From positions 1 to 5,837 of the forward strand of contig DYKH01000280.1 in NCBI GenBank assembly GCA_020722685.1: 5,837 nucleotides of DNA, written 5' to 3'. The notes under the pieces were generated by a model, which was given only the letters and a program-made list of their open reading frames with translations, was not told where the DNA came from and made no database searches. This document shows, one piece after another, positions 1-5,837 of this stretch. This DNA is from Caldithrix sp. Its GTDB lineage: Bacteria; KSB1; UBA2214; DYKH01. The position numbers were made by a program, and so were the translations under genes. Position 1 is the first letter of the stretch. Each line of letters begins with the position of its first letter.

Positions 1-138
1 GATTGAATATTGGCTGCCCACGCTCATACCACATATTTTTTATTGCCGGCAACGGATGATTCCTAAATTTTTGACAGAGCATGCGGATTAACCCGCCGCT
101 TTGGCTCATCCTGTTCTTGCACACTTCTCTCTTAGTGA
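1..138. other. AT-rich flank with no recognisable gene
   Basis: I see no supported gene here. On the minus strand a frame starting with ATG at 109 stays open to the left edge (about 36 codons), but it has no well-spaced ribosome binding site and its product matches no family I recognise. A ten-base palindrome (TTGCCGGCAA) lies at 43-52, too short to interpret. The stretch may be degraded sequence on the far side of the truncated insertion sequence that starts near 139. Confidence 0.4.
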
Positions 139-261
139 CTATTTTTCGACGATATCAAATATTTCAGGTACGATAATGACCGGCTTCACCAGGCATTGGG
201 CTACCAAACGCCGGCGGAGCTATATTTTCAAAGAGCAAGGCGTTGGTTTCAATCTTTATAG
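139..261 (+). pseudogene. C-terminal remnant of IS3-family transposase (OrfB, DDE integrase core)
   Basis: The frame ending at the TAG of 259-261 encodes about 40 residues. They include the stretch YDNDRLHQALGYQTPAELYF (169-228), which is the hallmark C-terminus of IS3-family OrfB transposases; the usual form is Y-N-x-x-R-x-H-Q-x-L-G-Y-x-T-P-x-E. The same frame has stops at 133-138 just upstream. The catalytic DDE triad, the rest of OrfB and all of OrfA are absent, so this is a 5'-truncated, non-functional fragment. The homology probably starts around 145-165, and the exact break is unclear. The fragment cannot catalyse transposition. It marks a past insertion next to the operon. The stop position, with trailer and a terminal-repeat-like sequence following, is what an intact IS3 right end would show. 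Confidence 0.85.
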
Positions 262-420
262 CATACGACGGGGATCCCCACAACCAAATCCCGTCCTGCT
301 TCCCGTAAAGGCGGCGGTCAGAAATTCGCTGTGGATATCATTTGGTTCAGTGAAATATTACACGGGTAAAAAAACAACTAAACCATCCCAGGGTGTAGCT
401 TAATTTTTCAAAAAAATTTC

Positions 421-436
421 TTGACAAATGGGTCAA
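421..436. repeat. Short inverted repeat TTGAC-N6-GTCAA overlapping the -35 box
   Basis: Perfect five-base arms at 421-425 and 432-436 flank a six-base spacer (AAATGG). The palindrome covers the putative -35 hexamer, so a dimeric repressor bound here could block transcription. It may equally be a chance product of the decaying IS terminal repeat. No regulator gene is visible in the window. Confidence 0.3.
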
Positions 437-450
437 CCTTAGCCTTTAAA
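421..450 (+). promoter_or_regulatory. Putative sigma-70 promoter formed at the IS end
   Basis: A perfect -35 hexamer TTGACA (421-426) is followed after 18 bases by TTTAAA (445-450), which matches four of six bases of the -10 consensus. Transcription would begin near 456-460 and leave a leader of about 45 bases with a strong Shine-Dalgarno before the ATG at 504. The -35 box lies inside the apparent IS terminal repeat and the -10 box just outside it, the arrangement of hybrid promoters known from other IS elements. It is the best promoter candidate upstream of the operon. There is no experimental evidence. Confidence 0.45.
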
Positions 451-486
451 GTGAAATTGCCTTGACGATTCGATTTGTGCTGATTC

Positions 487-492
487 AGGAGG
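487..492 (+). promoter_or_regulatory. Ribosome binding site of the PLD-helicase gene
   Basis: AGGAGG lies 11 bases upstream of the ATG at 504, a slightly long but workable spacing. It decides the start: the in-frame TTG at 462 has no such site and lies almost at the predicted transcription start. Confidence 0.7.
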
Positions 493-503
493 ACAATAAC
501 ACA

Positions 504-3500
504 ATGCCCCAGATATTCGACAATATCGAGAGACATCTTTTATCCGCCCTTTCGGAAGCGATGGGTTTATCGGAACGGGCGGATTTCTGCGTGGGCTATT
601 TCAACCTGCGAGGGTGGCGAAAGGTAGATTCACTGGTCGAGAAATGGGCAGGAGGCGACGGGCATTGCTGCAGACTTTTGGTGGGCATGCAGCAGATGCC
701 GCAGGATCAACTCCGATCAGCTCTGAGCTTGATCAAGGGCGAAGAGCCGATTGATCAGGCAACAGCTATCTCCTTGAAGCGCAAGCTTGCTGAGGAGTTT
801 CGCAACCAGCTGACAGTAGGAATTCCAACGAACGATGATGAGGAGGGCCTTCGTCGCCTCGCGGCGCAGATCACCGCACGTAAGCTGGTTGTGAAACTTT
901 TCCTTCGTCACCCGCTTCACGCGAAACTCTATCTGTGTTTCCGGCAAGATCCCCTCAATCCCAAGATTGGTTATTTGGGCAGCAGCAACCTGACCTTGGC
1001 CGGACTTTCAGCGCAGGGTGAACTGAATGTGGATGTCCTCGACCACGATGCCTGTGACAAGCTTTCCGGGTGGTTCAACGATCGTTGGAATGACAGGTTT
1101 TGCGTAGACATTTCTAAAGAACTTGTCGAGATCATCAATACCAGTTGGGCGCGTCCCGAGCCTATCCCTCCATATCACATTTACGTGAAGATGGCTTATC
1201 ACCTTTCCCAAGAGGCGCGTTCCGGTTTAACGGAGTTCCGTATCCCCAGCGATTTTGGCAACATGCTTTTCGAATTCCAAAAGGCAGCGGTGAAGATTGC
1301 AGCTCACCACCTAAACAAACGTGGTGGTGTCGTCATCGGTGACGTTGTGGGTCTCGGCAAGACCTTGATGGCGACCGCGCTCGCCCGCATCTTCGAGGAC
1401 GATTACGGCCTCGAAACGCTCATCATATGTCCGAAGAACCTGGTAAGAATGTGGGAGGACTACCGCGACCAATATCGCCTTCGGGCCAGAGTGCTTTCCA
1501 TCACCCAGGCTCAAAGAGAACTTCCAAACTTAAGGCGTTTCCGCCTGGTTTTGATAGACGAAAGCCATAACCTCCGGAATAGAGAAGGCAGCCGTTATCG
1601 TGCCATCGCCGAGTACATCGCCGGCAACGACAGTCGCGTGATTTTGCTTTCGGCCACGCCATACAACAAGACCTATCTGGATCTGTCCAACCAACTTCGT
1701 TTATTCATTGACGAAAAGAAAGACCTTGGAATACGTCCTGAGAAGTTGATCCGAGATCTTGGCGAGATAGAGTTCATAAAGCGCTACCAATGCCCTCCTC
1801 GATCACTGGCTGCTTTTGAAAAGAGCGAATATGCTGATGATTGGCGAGATCTCATGCGGCTTTATCTTGTCCGCCGCACTCGAAGCTTTATCGAGGATAA
1901 TTATGCCAAATCGGACTCCGAGCGCAACCGAAAGTATCTCGAATTTTCGGATGGGACCAGGTCCTATTTTCCCACACGCATCCCCAAGACGGTAAAGTTC
2001 GCAATCAGCGAGAAGGACCCCAATGATCCTTACGCACGTTTGTTTTCCGACGACGTGGTCGATGCGGTGAACGGCCTCGTTCTGCCACGATACGGCCTGG
2101 GCAACTATGTGAAACCTTCACCCCACGAACCTCCGACACCCGACGAAGCCAGGGTGCTGGCCGATTTATCCCGTGCCGGCACGCGACTGAAGGGATTTTG
2201 CCGCACAAACCTCTTCAAGCGTTTGGAGAGCAGCGGGCAAGCGTTTACCTTATCCGTCGAGCGGCACATCCTCCGCAACTTTATCAGTCTCCATGCGATT
2301 GAAAAGGAGCTGCCCATCCCAATCGGGACACAAGACATGGGCCTGCTCGATACCTGGGCGAATGATCAGGACACCGACCTCTGGGATCCCTCTACCGACA
2401 ATGACGATAATAATAACGCAACTGCGGATCCTGCCGCTACGACCCCGCATGTGGCAACCGAAAGGGAATTTCAGGAGCGAGCATCCAATGTGTACGACAC
2501 TTATGCGAAACAGTTTCGCCGAAGATTCAAGTGGCTCAAGCCTGATCTCTTCAATGATGATCTGGCCAAGGACCTGCGTAAGGATATCAAGTCGCTCATG
2601 AACATCTTGAAGAAGGCGGGTGGCTGGGATCCGAAGCGCGACACGAAACTGCGTGAACTGTTCACCCTTTTGACCAAAAAACATGGCAAGGACAAAATTC
2701 TGGTATTCTCTCAGTTTGCCGACACGGTGGATTATCTTGCCGGCCAATTGAAGGCAGACGGACTGCAAGCACTCGAAGGCGTGACCGGGGATACAGAAGA
2801 TCCTACAGGCATCGCCTACCGTTTCAGCCCTGTAAGCAATAACAAGCGCATTAACCCGGAGGATGAGCTGCGCGTAGTTCTTGCCACGGACGTGCTCAGC
2901 GAAGGACAGAACCTTCAGGATTGTTCGATCGTCGTCAACTACGACCTGCCCTGGGCCATCATCCGACTAATCCAGCGAGCCGGGCGTGTGGACCGCATCG
3001 GGCAAAAGTCGGATACAATACTTTGCTACTCGTTTTTACCTGCCGAGGGCGTGGAGAGGATTATCCGTCTGCGTACACGGGTAAGACAACGCCTGCAGGA
3101 AAATGCAGAGGTTGTCGGCACTGACGAGATGTTCTTCGAAGATCAGGACAATGACCAGGTGGTCCGCGATCTGTTCACTGAAAAGGCGGGCATCCTGGAC
3201 GGTGACGAAGACACAGAGGTTGACTTGGCCTCCTATGCCTACCAGATATGGAAAAACGCCATTGACCGAGATCCAGGCCTGGAGAAGATCATCCCGGCCA
3301 TGCCGAATGTGGTTTACTCAACAAGGCCGCACAAGCCGACGGCCAGTCAGCCTGAAGGCGCGTTGTTATACCTTCGAACGGCTGAGGGCAATGATGCCCT
3401 GGCCTGGATCGACAAACAGGGCAGCAGCGTAACCGAATCTCAATTTACAATATTGAAGGCCGCCGAATGCCCTCCCGATACCCCGGCGTTGCCACGCCAC

Positions 3501-3890
3501 AAAGATCACCATGAAATGGTCGCCAAGGGTGTGAAACTAATCGTCGAAACCGAGAAATCCGTCGGCGGCCAACTCGGCCGACCTTCCGGCGCCCGGTTCC
3601 GCACTTACGAGCGCCTGAAAGCATACGCCGAAGAAATCAAAGGCACCCTTTTTGAAATGCCTGAACTCCGCAAGGCTATTGAGGAAATATACAGATATCC
3701 GCTACTCCAGTCTGCGACCGATACACTGAACCGGCAGCTCAAGAGCGGGATCAGCAACCAAACATTGGCCGAGCTGGTGCTGTCGCTCCGCGCCGATGCA
3801 CGTCTCTGCCACATTGCTGAAGACATTGAATCGACGGAACCACAAGTGATCTGTTCCCTTGGCTTGAAGAGTGAGGAGGTGACAGGATAA
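504..3890 (+). CDS. PLD-like nuclease domain fused to SNF2-type helicase (restriction/defence-type)
   Basis: This 1128-residue protein probably acts on DNA as a nuclease-associated ATP-driven translocase. Residues 1 to about 220 form a phospholipase-D-like domain with H139-A-K141 followed by GSSNLT at 159-164, the HxK...GSxN signature of the PLD nuclease superfamily. The canonical Asp seven residues after the His is Phe146; the nearest Asp is 149. A complete superfamily 2 helicase follows. Its N-lobe has a Q-motif-like FEFQ (256-259), Walker A GLGKT (283-287, K286), DESH Walker B (352-355) and SATP (383-386). Its C-lobe has VFSQF (733-737), ATDVLSEGQNLQ (794-805) and QRAGRVDRIGQ (824-834) with arginine fingers R825 and R828. 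LVRRTR at 455-460 is SNF2-like. About 270 residues separate the lobes, including an Asp/Asn-rich probable linker near 632-642. The C-terminus after about 860 is unassigned, with an acidic stretch at 874-905. The start at 504 is chosen for its Shine-Dalgarno; a TTG at 462 would add 14 residues. No signal peptide or membrane segment is seen, so it should be cytoplasmic. It precedes a DNA methyltransferase by four bases, which suggests a restriction-like system. The domain assignment is secure; the defence role is inferred. Confidence 0.95.
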   Translation: MPQIFDNIERHLLSALSEAMGLSERADFCVGYFNLRGWRKVDSLVEKWAGGDGHCCRLLVGMQQMPQDQLRSALSLIKGEEPIDQATAISLKRKLAEEFRNQLTVGIPTNDDEEGLRRLAAQITARKLVVKLFLRHPLHAKLYLCFRQDPLNPKIGYLGSSNLTLAGLSAQGELNVDVLDHDACDKLSGWFNDRWNDRFCVDISKELVEIINTSWARPEPIPPYHIYVKMAYHLSQEARSGLTEFRIPSDFGNMLFEFQKAAVKIAAHHLNKRGGVVIGDVVGLGKTLMATALARIFEDDYGLETLIICPKNLVRMWEDYRDQYRLRARVLSITQAQRELPNLRRFRLVLIDESHNLRNREGSRYRAIAEYIAGNDSRVILLSATPYNKTYLDLSNQLRLFIDEKKDLGIRPEKLIRDLGEIEFIKRYQCPPRSLAAFEKSEYADDWRDLMRLYLVRRTRSFIEDNYAKSDSERNRKYLEFSDGTRSYFPTRIPKTVKFAISEKDPNDPYARLFSDDVVDAVNGLVLPRYGLGNYVKPSPHEPPTPDEARVLADLSRAGTRLKGFCRTNLFKRLESSGQAFTLSVERHILRNFISLHAIEKELPIPIGTQDMGLLDTWANDQDTDLWDPSTDNDDNNNATADPAATTPHVATEREFQERASNVYDTYAKQFRRRFKWLKPDLFNDDLAKDLRKDIKSLMNILKKAGGWDPKRDTKLRELFTLLTKKHGKDKILVFSQFADTVDYLAGQLKADGLQALEGVTGDTEDPTGIAYRFSPVSNNKRINPEDELRVVLATDVLSEGQNLQDCSIVVNYDLPWAIIRLIQRAGRVDRIGQKSDTILCYSFLPAEGVERIIRLRTRVRQRLQENAEVVGTDEMFFEDQDNDQVVRDLFTEKAGILDGDEDTEVDLASYAYQIWKNAIDRDPGLEKIIPAMPNVVYSTRPHKPTASQPEGALLYLRTAEGNDALAWIDKQGSSVTESQFTILKAAECPPDTPALPRHKDHHEMVAKGVKLIVETEKSVGGQLGRPSGARFRTYERLKAYAEEIKGTLFEMPELRKAIEEIYRYPLLQSATDTLNRQLKSGISNQTLAELVLSLRADARLCHIAEDIESTEPQVICSLGLKSEEVTG
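3874..3882 (+). promoter_or_regulatory. Ribosome binding site of the methyltransferase gene, inside the upstream coding end
   Basis: AGGAGGTGA is a near-perfect complement of the 16S rRNA 3' end. It lies within the last codons of the helicase gene, 12 bases before the ATG at 3895. With only four bases between the TAA (3888-3890) and the next ATG, translation of the two genes is probably coupled and their products made in step. Confidence 0.75.
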
Positions 3891-3894
3891 AAGA

Positions 3895-5837
3895 ATGAAG
3901 ATTAATGTCGACGAAGTGCGCCGGTGCCTTAAATCGTTTGATTTCAAAACGCTCTTTCGCGAGCATCTCGGTTGGGACAATTACACAGACCAAATTCAAA
4001 TTGCCATTAATGGTCGGAGCATTTCTCTTTCTGCCATTGCCCAGAAACGCGGATTTGTCGCTTTCGTTTGCGATGGCCCAATCCCCGACCGAGCCACGCG
4101 CCTGAAAATTGATCACCAGACGACCAAATCCGTGCGAGAGCATTTTGTCATTTATGCCGACAAGAGCATTGGACAGCAGGTTTGGCAGTGGGTCCGCCGC
4201 GAGCAGGGCAAAACCCTGGCCAGTCGTGACCACCGTTTTGATATCAGACAATCGGGCGACTTCCTCATTCAGCGACTCGACAATATTGCCGTAACTCTTG
4301 ATGAGGAGGAGCAGATTACCGTCGTGGATGTGGCGGGACGCGCCCGGGCGGCCTTCGACGTGGACAAAATTACCAAGCGCTTTTACGATCGTTTCAAGAC
4401 CGAGCATACGGCCTTTCTTAATTTTGTCAAAGGCATCAAAGCCGAAGCCGATCTTCAATGGTACACCTCGCTCATGCTCAATCGGATGATGTTCGTTTAC
4501 TTCATCCAGAAGAAGGGTTTCCTCGACGGCGATACCGATTACCTCCGCAATCGCCTGAAGAGGGTTCAGCAGGCGAGGGGCAAGGACAAATTTCAATCCT
4601 TCTACCGCTACTTTCTCTTGCGGCTGTTTCACGAAGGCTTGGGACAATCGCCAGAAGAACGAAGATTTGACCCAGTTATGGAAGAACTCCTCGGCAAGGT
4701 TCCTTTCCTTAACGGCGGTTTCTTTGAAGTGCATGATCTGGAAAAACGTTACCCTGAGATCGACATCCCGGATGAAGCTTTTGAGAAACTCTTCGATTTT
4801 TTCGACCAGTACCGCTGGCACCTTGATGAGCGACCTTTGCGGGCCGACAACGAGATCAACCCCGATGTGGTGGGCTACATCTTTGAGAAGTACGTCAACC
4901 AGAAGCAAATGGGGGCTTATTACACCAAGGAAGATATCACCGAATACATCAGCAAGAATACGGTTATCCCGTTTATCTTCGACGCCGCCCAAAAGAAATG
5001 CGCGATTGCCTTCACCCCCGACAGCGCTCTCTGGCGCTTGCTGCGCGATAACCCGGACCGCTACATATATTCCCCTGTCCGCCATGGTGTGATCCGCGAA
5101 GACGGTTCCCTGGTTTCTGAATCCGAGTTGCCCGATTTCGTGCAAAAGGGCATGCACGACCCCAAGGCCCGCATGCACGAAAACCGCTACAACCTCCAGC
5201 AGGCGCCGGAAGGTGATCCGACACGTCTGGTCACCGAAACCTGGCGCGAATACGTCTATCGTCGAACCCGCTGCCTGGAGGTGCGCGAGAAACTCCAGAG
5301 GGGTGAAGTCTGTCAGATCAATGACCTGATCACACTGAACCTTGATATCTGGCAGTTAGCCCGGGACGCCATCATCAACGCGGAAGGGCCGGAGCTGCTG
5401 CGCGCCTTCTGGCAGGCCATCGAGAAGCTCACCGTTCTTGATCCGACCTGCGGATCGGGCGCATTTCTATTCGCTGCCCTGCGAATCCTTGAGACGCTTT
5501 ACAGCGATTGCCTGGAGCGGATGGAAAGGTTTATCGAAGACATCGAGGGCAGGCCTCATCATCCTGATCAATACAATGACTTCAAGAAATTGTTGGCCCA
5601 GATCGGCAAGCACCCCAATGAGCGCTACTTCATTCTTAAGTCTATTATCATCAACAATCTCTATGGCGTGGACATCATGGAAGAAGCGGTGGAAATCTGC
5701 AAACTGCGCCTCTTTTTAAAACTGGTGGCTCAAGTCGAGACAGCGGAGCAGATCGAACCGTTGCCAGATGTAGATTTCAACATCCGGGCGGGCAATACTC
5801 TGGTTGGCTTTGCCTCATTGGAACAGGTCAAAAAATC
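3895..5837 (+). CDS. Eco57I/type IIG-class adenine-N6 DNA methyltransferase, 3'-truncated by the window edge
   Basis: The frame stays open from ATG 3895 to the right edge (647 complete codons), so the gene is partial. Homologues that I recall exceed 1000 residues. It probably transfers a methyl group from S-adenosylmethionine to adenine N6 in DNA. Landmarks are HLGWDN (24-29) in the N-terminal module, VWQWVRRE (96-103), VDVAGRARAAFD (144-155), FVYFIQKKGFLDGD (200-213), FLNGGFFE (271-278) and the motif-X-like QMGAYYT (338-344). The SAM-binding motif I is LDPTCGSGAF (515-524), and GVDI (591-594) supplies the acidic residue of motif II. IRAGNTLVGF near the end typically comes shortly before motif IV, NPPY, which is outside the window. 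About 170 residues separate motifs X and I. The N-terminal part recalls type IIG enzymes, but I see no clear PD-(D/E)xK nuclease site, so cleavage may be left to the PLD-helicase partner. It lies four bases after that gene with a strong Shine-Dalgarno. DISARM DrmMI and BREX PglX are alternatives of the same broad class. The family call is firm; target and system are not determined. Confidence 0.93.
   Translation, partial: MKINVDEVRRCLKSFDFKTLFREHLGWDNYTDQIQIAINGRSISLSAIAQKRGFVAFVCDGPIPDRATRLKIDHQTTKSVREHFVIYADKSIGQQVWQWVRREQGKTLASRDHRFDIRQSGDFLIQRLDNIAVTLDEEEQITVVDVAGRARAAFDVDKITKRFYDRFKTEHTAFLNFVKGIKAEADLQWYTSLMLNRMMFVYFIQKKGFLDGDTDYLRNRLKRVQQARGKDKFQSFYRYFLLRLFHEGLGQSPEERRFDPVMEELLGKVPFLNGGFFEVHDLEKRYPEIDIPDEAFEKLFDFFDQYRWHLDERPLRADNEINPDVVGYIFEKYVNQKQMGAYYTKEDITEYISKNTVIPFIFDAAQKKCAIAFTPDSALWRLLRDNPDRYIYSPVRHGVIREDGSLVSESELPDFVQKGMHDPKARMHENRYNLQQAPEGDPTRLVTETWREYVYRRTRCLEVREKLQRGEVCQINDLITLNLDIWQLARDAIINAEGPELLRAFWQAIEKLTVLDPTCGSGAFLFAALRILETLYSDCLERMERFIEDIEGRPHHPDQYNDFKKLLAQIGKHPNERYFILKSIIINNLYGVDIMEEAVEICKLRLFLKLVAQVETAEQIEPLPDVDFNIRAGNTLVGFASLEQVKK

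Larger units (their letters stand above)
139..436 (+). mobile_element. Right-end remnant of an IS3-family insertion sequence
   Basis: The transposase tail is followed by a 170-base non-coding trailer that ends near 421-436 in a sequence resembling IS3-family terminal repeats. Read inward from the end, it gives TTGACCCATTTGTCAAG; related elements that I recall have TGGACCCATTTGTCAAGAC. The last bases appear mutated from GGGTCCA to GGGTCAA, so the outer boundary is only good to a few bases. No left end or target-site duplication is visible in the window, so the element is a partial copy. Its right end lies about 70 bases before the start codon of the helicase gene. Confidence 0.6.

Noticed and set aside
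1..109. A minus-strand frame with ATG at 109, open to the left edge
   Set aside because: It has only about 36 codons, no properly spaced Shine-Dalgarno and no recognisable product. It could be the start of a real gene running off the window, but nothing supports this.
270..279. GGGGATCCCC palindrome as a terminator or operator
   Set aside because: It has no loop and no following T-run, so it cannot be a rho-independent terminator. It is too short to call an operator.
101..403. A 100-codon plus-strand frame across the IS remnant
   Set aside because: It reads the transposase tail in the wrong frame. The frame ending at 261 gives the recognisable IS3 C-terminus, so this one is accidental.
462..503. 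Extended start (TTG at 462) for the PLD-helicase gene
   Set aside because: It lacks a ribosome binding site and sits almost on the predicted transcription start, whereas the ATG at 504 has AGGAGG upstream.
2250..2768. A 172-codon minus-strand frame inside the helicase gene
   Set aside because: It is antisense to a conserved coding region with no recognisable product and no translation signals.
3751..5178. A 475-codon open frame on the minus strand
   Set aside because: It lies almost wholly antisense to the methyltransferase, whose motifs are unmistakable on the plus strand. The translated product shows no family signature and there is no supporting ribosome binding site. It is a shadow of the codon bias of the real gene.

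Overview
The window comes from a bacterial chromosome or genomic island of moderate, roughly balanced GC content. Taxonomy cannot be fixed from the sequence. The insertion-sequence end at the left resembles elements I associate with Desulfobacterota and related environmental Proteobacteria, but that is a weak hint. No tRNA, rRNA, CRISPR array or convincing terminator was seen.

Layout: positions 1 to about 138 hold AT-rich sequence with no recognisable gene. From about 139 to about 436 lies a decayed right-hand end of an IS3-family insertion sequence: the last 40 or so codons of its DDE transposase, a trailer, and what looks like the terminal repeat. A TTGACA hexamer near this IS end, with a TTTAAA hexamer 18 bases downstream, could form the promoter of the genes that follow. 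The rest of the window, from 504 to the right edge, is a tight two-gene operon on the plus strand. Gene 1 (504-3890, 1128 aa) encodes a phospholipase-D-like nuclease domain fused to a SNF2-type (superfamily 2) helicase/translocase. Gene 2 starts four bases after the stop of gene 1 at 3895 and is still open at 5837. It encodes the first 647 residues of a large Eco57I/type IIG-class adenine-N6 DNA methyltransferase; the window ends before the expected NPPY catalytic motif.

Interpretation: a translocase carrying a nuclease-like domain, co-expressed with a DNA methyltransferase and next to mobile DNA, is the signature of a restriction-modification-like anti-phage defence module. The methyltransferase would mark self DNA, while the helicase-PLD protein would move along and possibly cleave unmarked DNA. 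The helicase-then-methyltransferase order recalls class 1 DISARM (drmD-drmMI), but the N-terminal PLD domain on the helicase does not fit DrmD as I know it. The module may instead be a DISARM-related or separate restriction-like system. The genes after position 5837 would decide this.
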